This document shows positions 9,933-21,593 of a stretch of DNA of 64,000 nt, piece by piece. Both the position numbers and the translations under genes were made by a program. Position 1 is the first letter of the stretch; every line of letters begins with the position of its first letter. Below the pieces are notes generated by a model that was not told the origin of the DNA, ran no database searches, and was given only the letters and a program-made list of their open reading frames with translations. This stretch comes from Daedaleopsis sinensis (Eukaryota; Basidiomycota; Agaricomycetes; Polyporales; Polyporaceae): assembly GCA_033807695.1 (NCBI GenBank), contig CM066309.1, forward strand, positions 1,922,001-1,986,000. The letters are read 5' to 3'.

Positions 9933-12544
9933 TCAATACTCCTCGTCCTCCTCCTTGACAGACACGCCAGCGAAGCCCGCCCACCGGCGTTGCGTGCCCC
10001 CAGGCCCGCCGTCCGCCGCCCAGTTATCGTCTATACTTTGCCGCGGCTTGAAGCTCTCCCGGCGCGCGCGCGAGGCCTTCTTCGCGACCGCAGCAGCACT
10101 TGCCTGCGCCCCGTACCTCGCATTGCCGTACGCCGATGGATTCGACGACGAGTACGACACCGCGCGTGAGGGGGCGTTGCTTGCGTACGGATGATACGAA
10201 TGGTGGGAACCGAGCTGCTGAGCGGACGGCACGCGGCCATGGCCCAGCGCGTGGTGCGCGGTGCCAGGTTTGGGGACGGGCATGGCGAGAGGGACAGGGC
10301 GGGGAAGGGACGAGGTCATCGCGACTGGAGTCTTCCCGGGTCCGGGAATCTTCGACGGCGACGCGGACCTATTTGTGGCTGGTCCTCGGCTGTTGCTTAG
10401 TGGAGCACGATTGGGGATATTTGCATGCACGGCGGTAGATTCTCCGAGACGGGGACGCTTGTTCGGGAGAGATTGTGATGCCGCGAAGCTGGAAGCAGGG
10501 CGCACGGCGGGCGTGACGACCCCCGACTTTCCTCCATGTCCAGAGGTTGGAGCGTTGAGGGTATGGTGCATGCCGTTCGCAGGCGTCGTCGCACGAGGAG
10601 GTACGGAACCAGCGCGACTCTTCGTACGCTTGTTGCCGTTCTCCTTGTCGTTCACGCTCACGGTGTCCATGAGGAACTGCAGCATGCTCATGCCATGTAC
10701 GAAGAATGCGCGCCCTGTCTCTGCCTCCCAAGCCGGTATTGACATGAGTAGGTCTTGCTCCAACTATCACCGAGTTCTTGAGCATGGTGCAATCGGGTGA
10801 TTGAGCAAAGGTATGTGCTTACCCGAGGTTTCTCCTTGGTAACACGTTTGCGCATCTTCTCTTCTCGCAATAATCGCCCAGGATCGCGTGGACCTCTCCC
10901 AAGCAGACGGTTTTGGTCGTTGGCAGATGCCGCAAGCTCCTTCTCGTCGTCACAGATGTCGAAGTACTTTCGGATACTCGCTAGAAGAGGTCCTTTCAGA
11001 CGACGCTCTTCCTTCAGTCGTTTGATTTCTTCCTCGTGGATGCAGAGGAGCTCCTCTGTGTGCTCATCTGTTGCTCATAAAATCAGCGACAGGCGCAATG
11101 GGGGATTTGAGATATACTCACCATCGAAGAAAGGTGCAAAGTCCGCCCGCTCCTCTTCGCCGACCATGAGGTCATCCCACAGGTTGGTGATCTCGACGCG
11201 TGCGTTCTCGATGAAGGTGCCCATACGCTCGCGTTTCAGCTCTAGCATGCGCTCAAGTTCCTCTTCGTATGCCTTGATGGTAATCTCCGTGGTGCCCCGC
11301 TGGGCTTCCACGAATGCATCCATGTCCGTGTCAGATACGCCAAGGCGCCGCCACAGGGCTTCCAATTGGTCGTACATGGCCTGAATGTGAGCTTCCCGTC
11401 TCCGCTTCGTTTCTTCTAGCTCTGCACGAGTGGCTTCTGCCCATGCCATTAGAGCTGGCGTGGGGTCGACGCCTTCCAAACCGATTGTGACGTTCGATTC
11501 AGGGAGATCCTCATCAGACAGCTCTTCCATTCGAGCGACAAACTTCGCAAACATTCGTTGATGGTCCAGTTCAGTCGTACGGGGAGGCTCTTCAGAGAGG
11601 AACAGAAGTGGCGTGAGCGGCTTCATGCGGCAGGCGGGCGTGGGCGTAGACATAACCATAGACATAGAGGTTGAGAGGAACGGATCGGAGCTGACAGTCT
11701 TGTTGCTGCACGATGAACTTGGCCGAGGAAGAGAGGGGAGGGTGAGCATAGACATGGAAGTGGATGGAAGGTCGTCCAATGTTGGTGGGGACATGCCAAG
11801 CTCCGTATACAGCCAGTCAATTTGAACGAAATGGGCAGATAGTTGATTGAGTCGCTTGGCCTGGGCGGATATCAGTATAGGGCAACGAACGAGGGGTACA
11901 AGAGGGATACTCACAACTTCACCCTTTCCGCGTACAAGCTCTTTCTCTAGCCGAGAGAAACGCTCTGGTGTAACATCTCGATGAGATGTCGAGTCATACT
12001 CGGATTCGCCAGGAGCAGGGGTGGGATCAAGGATATCGGATGGGTAAAAGTCGCGACCAAGGGTGTTGGCGAATGCAGATATTCTGCTCGTCAAGTTCAG
12101 TAGTTGCTCGAGCTTCGTGTGATATTGCTGCGTCGTCCGTTTAGACATATTAATAAATTAGTAGACAAAGAGATATGATCGCACCTGTCGTAGTTTCTCT
12201 TGATACTCAGAGATCAGTTCGAACCGACGAGGCAGGACTTGCTCCTTCCTGATCTCTCCTACGCTCGACCCGGATGATTTCAGATGTCCCCCTAGTGCTT
12301 TGCCGTATCGTAGGCAATCATCTTCAACAAGCGCGCACTTCTCCATCCACTCGTCGACTTGTTTCCGCCGGAGGTTGATCTGACTTTCGACGCATTGTGT
12401 GAGCTGCTGTTGTAAAGCGGCAAGTTCGTCGTGAAGGGCGGTTGGGGGTAAACCGAGCTGAGCGTGGAGGGTCGGCAGCAGTTGGGTTTGAGATTGTAGA
12501 TGTGTGTGCAGGGAGTTCAGAAGGGACGTTATAGTCGTAGACAT
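9933..12544 (-). CDS. ASE1: Microtubule-bundling protein Ase1/PRC1/MAP65
   Basis: Non-motor protein that crosslinks antiparallel microtubules in the spindle midzone. Five exons (12185-12544, 11915-12127, 11122-11860, 10823-11067, 9933-10763; introns 54-59 nt) give 795 aa. The N-terminal part is coiled-coil and shows the family segment QLTQCVESQINLRRKQ; the central region contains WDDLMVGEEERADF and the spectrin-like EEEIKRLKEER region, and the end of the folded part carries IPAWEAETGRAFFVHGMSML. The last about 220 residues are basic, Ser/Pro-rich and disordered, as expected for the regulated microtubule-binding tail (CDK-like SP and TP sites). A Ser/Thr-rich insertion lies in exon 3. The ATG at 12544 was preferred to an in-frame ATG at 12577. 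It is divergently paired with RPL24. Confidence 0.93.
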
Positions 12545-12960
12545 GTTGGCTCTGAGCCAAGTCGTGGAGGTGGTCAAGATTATCCAGAGTTCAACATCCG
12601 CGTGTCGCGAACCGCGTAGAGGTCACATGATGGCGTCCGAGAGCAGGCGCCAAAGCTAGTATGGTATTGTTTAGATTGTGGCACACCCTGAGCGGTAACG
12701 ACACGGCATACACAGAGAACGATACCGTCCCCCTCGCCACCATTTCAAGGTGAGTATCTTCAGTTTCGAGAGTTTGTGCCCCGGGCCTGCAGAAATGGGT
12801 AGAGAGATTGCTCTGGAGTCGAAAGATGGGTTGAACATGGTGGTTTTGGAAGATCAGGCGGATGGATTGCGCGGAGAGTCAGCGGATGACGGATGTCTGT
12901 GGTGTCCAGCCAGTATTTGGTGCTAACCTACGGTTCTTCCACCCCCCCTTGATCCCCTAG
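12545..12960. promoter_or_regulatory. Bidirectional promoter region between ASE1 and RPL24
   Basis: Only 416 bp separate the divergent start codons of ASE1 (minus) and RPL24 (plus), so both promoters must lie here. A pyrimidine-rich run precedes the RPL24 ATG (about 12938-12960), as is usual for ribosomal protein genes. No TATA box is obvious. Confidence 0.5.
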
Positions 12961-13582
12961 ATGGTATGTTCTTCCTTCAGCTTTCTTTCTCTCTCACCCG
13001 TTGATCCCGCACACCGGAGTACAGAAGCTCGAAATCGACTCGTTCTCCGGCTACCGCATCTACCCTAGCAAGGGTCGTCTCTTCGTGCGGGGGGACAACA
13101 AGGTATGTCCCCTGCTCACGCTCGATATTCCGATCCTCACGCCATACAATCCAGATCTTCCGCTTCGCCACCTCCAAGAACGAGTCGCTCTTCTTGCAGC
13201 GCAAGAACCCTCGTAAGATCGCCTGGACCCAGGTGTACCGTCGCATGCACAAGAAGGGTATCACGGAGGAGGTTGCCAAGAAGCGTTCTCGCCGGACCGT
13301 GAAGCATCAGCGTGGTATCGTCGGTGCGGACCTTGCCACCATCGCGCAACGGAGGAACCAGACCGCCGCCATTCGCGCGCAACAGCGGACCTCCGCTATC
13401 CAGAAAGCTAAGGCTGAGAAGAAGGCCAAGGAGGACAAGAAGGAGAAGACGAAGGTGCGTTTGAGCCTGCATGTGGTGAAAACAGTTGTTCATCACTTTC
13501 CATACAGCCCGCCCGTGCACCCGTATCCAACGCTCCCCGTGTATCGAAGCAGCAGATGAAGGGTGGCAAGAGTGGTCGCTAA
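12961..13582 (+). CDS. RPL24: 60S ribosomal protein L24 (eL24)
   Basis: Component of the large ribosomal subunit. Four exons give 151 aa: 12961-12963 (the ATG alone), 13025-13102, 13155-13454 and 13508-13582. Diagnostic sequence includes IDSFSGYRIYPSKG, RLFVRGDNK, FLQRKNPRKIAWT, YRRMHKKG and KHQRGIVGADL, followed by the lysine-rich C-terminal extension. The one-codon first exon is inferred because the conserved M-K-x-E-I-D start requires joining ATG to the exon at 13025, and a clean donor follows the ATG. Ribosomal protein genes in fungi often have an intron at or close to the start codon. Expected to be highly and constitutively expressed. Confidence 0.95.
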
Positions 13583-14351
13583 GATGTATTCGCGTCGGCT
13601 CCTGCTGTTATGACATATGCTATCGACTTCCTCCGCCTCGCACAAGCACAAAATGTATGGGTCTAGCATGCCACCATCACGGGTTATGTTATCGCATGGT
13701 CTGCGACCACGTCGGAGTGCCGGGCTTCTCTTCCGCCGTATTGTTGTGAGAAAACTAACCAAGGTAGGTCAGTCGGTATGCATGCGCAAGGTTCCGAGGT
13801 AGAGTGAGTGCCGAATGTAGGTCAGGGATCATGCTGGCTCAGTTAACGTGTTAGACAGGTGCTACCGACAATGTCAGCAGTGGTGTCAATATATCCGCTA
13901 CAGACGATTCGCACTGAAGCAGACCCGGGTGAGTACTCTTTAGACCCTCGGATGAGTATCGGATATCCTTTGAATATCCAGGTTTTTCCCAATTCGCTTG
14001 CGATAACTCCGGAATGATAAGCCCCACCGGATGCGGCAGGCCGCCGTCCGAGCACTCAACTTCTCGCAGAACATGTGATGTGTGCACATTCTACGAATGG
14101 TTGTAAAAGAACCATGCGCGTCGCGTCTTCGTCGTTCCGCCGGGGCGGCCGAGCCTCGGGTGGACCTTTGTCGCATCATCGTGACCTCGAAGAGATTGCC
14201 ATATCGTCATTCACTCGTTACCGGTAACATTTTTAGCCTCTCGAAGACACCGGTCTCCGTCAAGATATAAAACCCCCAGTTCACCGAGGAGGTTGCCTTT
14301 CGTCTTTCGAATCACTGTCGCGAGTAGAACTGCACCAACTAAAGGAGCACC
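13583..14351. other. Intergenic region before the first lactonase
   Basis: About 770 bp containing the RPL24 3' UTR and the lactonase promoter. No protein, RNA gene or repeat is recognised apart from the TATA box annotated separately. Confidence 0.45.
14266..14272 (+). promoter_or_regulatory. TATA box of lactonase copy 1
   Basis: TATAAAA lies 80 bp upstream of the ATG at 14352, a good core-promoter match and distance. Confidence 0.55.
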
Positions 14352-15639
14352 ATGGTCAATTTCACAATCCTCGCTGGGGGATATACCTCTTTCGTCGTCT
14401 CCTACCTCTTCAACTCGGATACAAACGCATTGTCGGTTCTCAACCAGTCTCCTACGGGGCCAAACCCTTCGTGGATATCGCTCCATCCAACAAACCGGAG
14501 TGTTCTCTAGTAAGTCGAGAACTGTAACGAGTCCAAAAGCTCTTCGTATTGACACCTTAGCTACAGCGCTGTGAACGAGAACTCAAACGGAGGGCTGCAG
14601 TCTTTCCTCATTGGCCAGGATGGCCTTCTCTCCGGCCCCATTGACTCCATCAGCTCCGGCGGAGACAGTCCTGCATTCACGACCCCACTGTCGACTGGAC
14701 AGGTCGCTGTCATGAACGTACGCAATCCATTGCCATTTCCTCATGTGCGACGTGTCACATAACAAACATGTCTGGATTAGTACAACTCAGGCGACGGTCA
14801 AATTGTGCCGACCCAGCAAGGCAACCCCTTGGAGTTCATGTCCGATTTCACCCACATCAAATTCAACGCCCCCGTTTCTCACCCACACATGGCCCTCCAG
14901 CACGACAACGAGGTCTTCGTACCCGATCTCGTAAGTTCTCTTCTACTCCTTAACACATGCGAAAGAGAAGCCTGACATGGTGATGTACGCAGGGTGCGGA
15001 CAAGGTATGGCGTCTCGTTGAGGACGGCGGACCGGGCAATTTCGTAGTGCACGGTCAAATTGATCAACCATCGGGGAGTGGTCCTCGCCACATTGCTATT
15101 CGAGGTATGGCCTCGTTCATTCCGCTTCTGCTATGTTCTGACTCCGAGACCCTTGCCCAGGCAACACTCTGTATACACTCCACGAACTTGCGAGCACACT
15201 CACACAACAAACCATTCCATTTGCACCCAACGGTACCACCGGTCCCCTCATCGCCAATTTCTCTATCCTTCCGGACGGACTCCCGCAGGGTGCTGCGATG
15301 GCGGCAGGAGAGATCCTCCTCACGGAGCCAACTCTTAACTTCCCCGAGCCCCTCATCTACGTCTCGAACCGCAACACCGGCGTGCAGGACCCGCGCGGTG
15401 ACGCAATTGCCATCTTCAGAGTCGAGCCGAAGCTCGAGTTGCTCACCCACGTGTTCACTGGCCTCGACCAGATCCGTGGCATGGAGTTCGGTGGTCCGGA
15501 GAACGAGTTCCTCATCGCGAGCGGCGTGGCGGGCAGCGCAGGCACTATCATGCTGAAGAGGACGAATGGCGGGAGGAGCCTCGAGTTGTTGACGAGGAAC
15601 CTCGATATCCCGACGAGAACGAGTTTCGTCTGGCTTTGA
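14352..15639 (+). CDS. Seven-bladed beta-propeller lactonase, copy 1
   Basis: Member of the 3-carboxymuconate cyclase / 6-phosphogluconolactonase-like propeller family; such enzymes hydrolyse or form lactones, but the substrate here is unknown. Five exons (14352-14509, 14567-14717, 14781-14930, 14993-15104, 15161-15639) give 349 aa. Family features include the start MVNFTILAGGY, NPSWISLHPTN, the central SHPHMALQHDNEVFVPDLG, GPRHIAIRG, and YVSNRNTGVQDPRGDAIAIF near the C-terminus. No signal peptide is obvious. A close paralogue lies at 28924-30363; three introns are at identical positions, while the intron at 15105-15160 is present only here. It sits directly upstream of two nitrate reductases on the same strand. 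Confidence 0.88.
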
Positions 15640-16437
15640 CTGAAAACATCAGCAGAGCCTACTACTCAGTAGCATAGCGCAGTCCGGTGATGAGGATTGT
15701 CGAGGAGGAATACATACTTCGATCGTCCGACACGACCAGTCACGCAGTGATAGTGACACGCGAGGGTGGGCGTCTGATCGACTTTCGGTTACAACTTAAA
15801 CTACGACTACAAGGTGGATTGGCAGCCCTGCTCCCCACGACACCGTTGGATGAGCAACATCGAAGAATACTACTCCCGGTACGTAGGTCTACTAGGATTA
15901 TGTCAAGATTCAAAAGTTAGACTCACTTGACGTCTTACTAGTCTCATGTTCCGCCGTATGCTCTATTCTGACTGGAGCGGCCCAGTAGATGAACACGTGA
16001 AGGTCGTGAGTGTAAGGTACATAGCTGAGTCTTATCGATGCACAGTGGGAGAACCCGATCTGTCGGACCTTAACGATACTGTATTGGCTGACCACGATCT
16101 AACGTTAGCCGTCAAGTACATTCCTACGAGATGTGTCGAACTCGATTCAAGTTGTCTTACTCACATACGGCGGCCTTGTGGCAGAATACCTATACAGTCC
16201 TATACATCGAGGTCGAACCGTGTGGCCGATGTACTACTCAAGAACTCTGAGTCGGAGGATGGAGCGATGTTCGATGGATGCTTTATCTCTCACGAAGAAG
16301 AGCTGACACTCCAACCAATCTCGTGCCGGGTCCAGAGTTCTGGCTGACAATACAGTCTGGTGAGTGTCGCTACCGTATATAATAAGCTTCTGTCTGACAG
16401 CCCCATCTGGCTCCTTTCTCCCTTCGTCCACTACAGT
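15640..16437. other. Intergenic region upstream of nitrate reductase 1
   Basis: About 800 bp holding the lactonase 3' UTR and the reductase promoter. A 133-codon open frame (15946-16347) has no recognisable domain and is probably chance. A plus-strand CTTATCG (minus strand GATAAG, about 16032) would fit a GATA nitrogen-regulator core but is a weak single match. Confidence 0.4.
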
Positions 16438-19400
16438 ATGGCGAATTCAACCTCGAAGAGTCCTAATTTCGCCAACCGTCTCGCGCTCAGCTCGGGGCAA
16501 GGTCAGGATCCCCGACGAAATACAGATTGGCTGGAAGAAGTCCGGCAAAGCAACAGGTCTCTAATCAGTGTTCGTGAGGTGAAGAACGCTGCCATCAAGT
16601 AGGTGCTGCCCTGCCTGCATTCACGCAGATTCATCTAACAAAGACGACGAAAGCTACAAGGTCAGAAATCCTCAGGTAATTTCATTAATTCGATAAGTAT
16701 GTCCTTGTGACACTACTCACTGATGCTTACTTGCGTCCAAGTTTCACGACTTTTCGCGCTATGTTCTTCCTGTCACTGAGACGAAGGTCAAGGAGCAAGA
16801 CTGGCCTTGGAACAAGGTAGCAATTGACAACGAGCCACTTTCTGCGTTTCCAACAGGATCAGGATCGTCCAGTAAGACTCTGGTTGTGGAAGAGGACGTC
16901 GCTTCGGACATAGGAATTGGGAAAAGAGACGACTCAGCCCTATGCGATGATCGACGAAAGTTCTTCGCCAAGATCTCTGAAGAGTTCCGGATGATCAGGT
17001 CTTTCAAGAACAATCTGGGTGAGCCAAAAGGCGATCTGCAACATCTTGACGGCGATGCTCTGGAGCAGTTGGAGAGTTGCCTCAGTATCGATGACCAGTA
17101 AGAGCAACTCGGTACTGACATGGAACGACGCGCTGCTGATTGCCGCATTGCAGGAATACCCCCGATTCATGGATACCTCGCTCCTCAGAGCTCTTACGGC
17201 TGACTGGAAAGCATCCGCTAAACGCGGAGCCCAATCTCCTGCGCTTGTTCGAAGCGGGGATGATCACACCCACGAAGTCAGGGTTGACGCTCCTGCGACA
17301 TTCTTATCCAATCTCTTACGGTCTCTTTCTTCTAGGTTACACTTCGTTCGCAACCATGCGGCTGTTCCCCAGCTACATTGGGAAACCCATACTATATCTG
17401 TATTCGCCAAGCCACCAGTTTTGCTGTCGAACCCCAAACGATTCACTATGGACGAGCTCACCTCTGGAGCGTTCAAGGTTTTCGAGATCCCAGTTACTAT
17501 GGGCTGCGACGGCAGTACGTACCTTCATCCGTGAAGCCGAGTGACCTCGTTGGCTGAGAGAACTAACGCAGATAGACGCAAAGAAGTGAACATGGTGAAG
17601 CGAACCGTCGGATTCAATTGGACTGCCTCGGGTGTCTCCACCGCTGTCTGGCGCGGGGTACCTGTGAGAGACGTGCTCCTTGCCTGCGGTTTGGGTGATA
17701 CTCCCCCTGAAGAGCGGTGGTACGTAAAGAGTATCAGCGTCAAAGCCATGGTAGGGGCTAATCCAGCTCACCCGTCCGCATAGGTATCTTAACTTCGAAG
17801 GCGCTGACGAGCCAGCTGACGATGCTTACTCCACTGCGATCCCTCTCACGCACGCGATGAACCCGGCGAATGATGTGATGCTCGCCTTTGGGATGAACGG
17901 TCGTGTACTACATCCTGATCATGGATATGTGAGCATGCTATTCCCTTCATTCTAACCATTTACTTACATGTTCTTCGCAGCCCATCCGCGTTATTATTCC
18001 CGTGAGTAGACTCATGGGTGTTTTATTGCTTCTGCTTTTTGTACCAAATCCACTTCTATAGGGTTATGTCGGTGGCCGCCAAGTCAAATGGCTCAATAAG
18101 GTTGGGAAGGTCCTCTAGATGCCACAGAGTAAAGCTTATGTGCATGCTAGATCTGGGTTTCGAAAGAGCCGAACATGTCTTATTACCGTAAGGCTCACAC
18201 AGCACAATATTTGGGCCACAATTCTCAATTTCACATAGATGTTTGGGACAACAAAGTCCTTCCCTCCTTCATCGACTCAAAGGACCACCCGCTAGCGAAG
18301 ACATTCTTTGAAGACGAAAGCACGGCGTGCTGGGAACAGGTAGGCACTTGTGTCCGTCTGCGCACACTGCGAACCCAACTATTACCATGACAGACTCTAC
18401 AATCTATCATCTGCAAGCCAGCGCACGACGAACGTGTCTTTCTGAACGATGACAGCTCCCTTGATAGAACGTACACAGTAGAGGGAATCGCGTTTAACGG
18501 TGGTGGTGAGCGCATCGAGCGTGTTGAGCTGAGCATGGATGGCGGCAAGACCTGGAAGTACTGTTTCCGTCACTTCCTGGACAAGCCTCTCAGGTACGCC
18601 GCTACGCAGTCTCGCGAAGCAGCCATCTATCGTACTCTATCGGCATGCTGATATTCTCGAAGACATGGCGACAAATACTGGGCTTGGATATTCTGGTACG
18701 TGCCAATGACTCACGAGTCGTCCGAGTGACTCAAATATCCGTAATACTGTTAGGTCCTGCGAGGTCAAGATTCGGGAGATGATCAACGCTTTCGAGATCG
18801 TCGTGCGTGCCCACGACCAGAAGAAGAACTTCCAGCCGGAGCACATTACATGGTGCGTGTCTGCGAAGCTCAACGAACATAAAGTTCAAGCTGCTGATAC
18901 CTTCGCAGGAACCTCACTGTAAGCACTGAACCATTATAGGAGACAGATATCGCTGAAAATAGTTGATCGTACAGGGCATGATGAAGTACGTCCTGCGTCG
19001 GCCATCTCGGTCTATACCACTGACAACCTCTTACCCGAAGCAACTCCTGGTATCGCGTACGGCCAAAGCTTATTCGAGATGAGACGGCATCTCGCTCGGT
19101 TCTGCAGTTCCAGCACCCGGTCGCACCACTAGACGAGGCCGGTGGCTGGATGATTCCTCCCAAGGAGGAAACCACTCCGCCGAGCGCGCTCTCGAAGAAG
19201 CTACCCACGTTCTCGCTCGCTGAGATCGCGAAGCACAACAAGATGGTGCGACCGCTTGCTAGGCTGTTTCTCAACGCTTCGCTAATGGGCTACACCAGGA
19301 CGACGCATGGATCATACTGGACAACAAGGTCTATGATGTGACCTCCGTTCTCTCCTGGCATCCAGGTACGTCGCATATCGAATGAACGTCGTCCGTACTC

Positions 19401-20953
19401 TTCGGGCTGACTCACACTGGTGCCAGGGGGTGCGAAGTCGATCCTCATGTACGCTGGAAAAGCGACCGTAGATGTCACAAACGAGGTGGGCAATCCTCTG
19501 CATCGCTGACAGGCATCGGATCATTGAGATTGATGTGCATTCAATGCAGTACCGTGCTATCCACGACAACTGTGAGTAACTTTGTGTTGTAAGCTTGCTG
19601 AGCGACTCTGACTGGTGGACGCTTGTTGCGCAGATGCTCATACTAGGCGGGACGAGTGTTTCATCGGCAATCTCTCCGAGGAGGGAGTACGTGTGATGCA
19701 AGAGGACTCGATCAGAGCAGCGAAGGCACTTGCACAGCTCAAGGCGCAGCGACAGGGTCTCGCATTGCAGCCTGACGTGTTCACCGCCGCGAAGCTGATC
19801 AGACGGAAGGAAGTCAACGCAGACAGCAGGTAAGCAGGACCTATATCATGCTTCCGCTGGACACGTCTCATTCCGCGTACAATTTAAACTGCGTAGGCTG
19901 TACACCTTTGAGCTGCCCCGCAAGCCTGACGGGAGTCACGGCGTTCTCGGTCTTCCTGTAGGCCGACACATCCAGATCGCGCTCCATTTCCAGGATCAAG
20001 CAGTGCTCCGAAGCTACACTCCGGTGCGTCCTGTCCTTCCCAGCGAGGAGGACGGGACGTTCGACCTGCTTGTCAAGACGTACTTCCCGTCCGCTGATGT
20101 CATGTCGCCCGGGGGTACCGTCACGAACTATCTCGACTGCATGGAAGAAGGTGGGTTATGTGTGTTGGGACTCCGTGACATGCTCCACTTATACTGAATG
20201 TGGCGGCGCTGGTCAGGCGAAGAGATCGATATTCGTGGCCCGTCCGGGGGAATAACGTATAAGGGTCATGGGGATTTCGACATTGACGGCGAGACTTTCC
20301 ACTTCGACAAGGTGCGTCAATCCTACATCTGTCTCTCGATGTGCTGTGCGCCAATCGCTGACTGTCCCAGATCAACCTCGTATCTGGTGGGAGTGGCATC
20401 ACTCCGCACTGGCAGCTTATCCTCGCTATATTGTCTGACCCGATGGACCACACCCGGATTTCCTTGATCAACAGGCAAGCCATGGTTCCATTGTGGCTTT
20501 AGCTATACTGACACAGTACATCACAGCAACAAGACTAGAGATGACATATGGATGCGCGACACCTTGGAGAATTTCGCTCGCGATCACCCTGATAGGTTCA
20601 AGCTGTGGAACATAGTGTCTATCCCGACACCTCCTGTCCCGGACACCGCGTTGAAGGTGTGTCCGAATGCCGAATATAGTGCAAGGCCGGTGGTATAACT
20701 AAAGTATGTTTGAAAGCACTCGGTCGGAAGGCTGAACAGGATGATTATGTGGGTTCGTATCCAACTCGGTGAGATACAGATGCTTACCTTGCGTTTCCTT
20801 GTTACGCTTCTCTTCAGCACGGAGCATTTCTATTCGAGTGGGCCGGGAGTTGGAACGTTCATGTGTGGCCCGCTCGGTCTCTTGCAGGATGCTGCACTGC
20901 CTGCGCTAAAAGAGCTGGGCTTCGAGGATAGACGTTCCATGTTCACGTTCTGA
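16438..20953 (+). CDS. niaD: Nitrate reductase (NAD(P)H), tandem copy 1
   Basis: Cytosolic enzyme expected to reduce nitrate to nitrite, passing electrons NAD(P)H-FAD-heme-molybdopterin. A 27-exon model (introns mostly 50-65 nt, all phases agreeing) gives 993 aa. Molybdenum domain: [11 protein letters not shown] near residue 190, VRNHAAVP, and the Mo-ligand Cys about 278 in GCDGNRRKEVNM. Dimerisation domain: KPAHDER through [16 protein letters not shown]. Cytochrome b5 domain: heme His651 in HPGG and second His677 in AIH. FAD domain: RSYTP 783-787 and [11 protein letters not shown](P)H domain: GGSGITP 867-873 and CGPLG 965-969, ending in Phe. The intron after 20474 has a GC donor. The N-terminus is short compared with copy 2, and an upstream coding exon is possible. 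The segment joining exons 25-27 is poorly conserved. Confidence 0.88.
20475..20526 (+). other. GC-AG intron in nitrate reductase 1
   Basis: The donor reads AG|GCAAGC, the usual strong context for a GC donor, and the acceptor CACAG ends at 20526. Removing it joins LIN to SNK in phase 2 exactly as the GT-AG intron does at the same place in copy 2 (25628-25680). Without splicing, the frame is lost. Confidence 0.75.
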
Positions 20954-21593
20954 TTTGGGGTGATGTACGATACTGCTAATCCCTCAGGCCTCAGGCTCCG
21001 AAGATGGACTCGGAGAGCCTTTCAAATTCGACGTTGGAAGAGGGAAGGACCGTGTCTACTCGACACCAATAGTATCCGGGCTCTATGGTGGCATGAAACG
21101 CACTTGTAACGGTCAACTATTACTATAGGCTCCTGGGACCTGGGTATGGGTTTCCAGCCATGTCATTGTGCAGAGAGTCACAGGGATGCAGTGCGTCACG
21201 CGTCGGGCGCCGAGATGTGATGTAGGGCGTCTCTCGTCACGGATTTTGCAGGCAGCCCAAGCTCAAGCGTGCGCGTCCTCTTCTAGTGCCTCGTCCATGG
21301 CCAGCATTCGAAGCGAACATCATGAACATGGTATACTGCTTTTGGCCAGGTCAATGTCGAGGAGTTACTATTGATGACTTGCATAAGTATGAACGAAGAC
21401 CAGTACTATCCGATTCGGAACGAGCTCGATCGCGTCCTGGGATCCGAGCAGCTGCACTACTTAGTGCGTCCTATTACCCTCTCAGGCTTCTCACCTTCTT
21501 GAAGCCACTTCCGGAACTCATCATTACGCACGTTACACGAACTCTGCCTTATCATCACTTCTCCAGTTCCCCTCTTGCTCATCCTCTCCAACG
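20954..21593. other. Spacer between the tandem nitrate reductases
   Basis: 640 bp that must hold the terminator of copy 1 and the promoter of copy 2. The minus strand reads TGATAAG at 21548-21554, about 40 bp upstream of the copy 2 ATG, which matches the core of GATA-type nitrogen regulators; one match is weak evidence. No gene is seen. Confidence 0.45.

Noticed and set aside
18188..18238. Reading straight through this stretch of nitrate reductase 1 as coding
   Set aside because: The frame is open, but splicing it out gives [14 protein letters not shown], which matches the family and copy 2, whereas read-through adds a nonconserved insertion.
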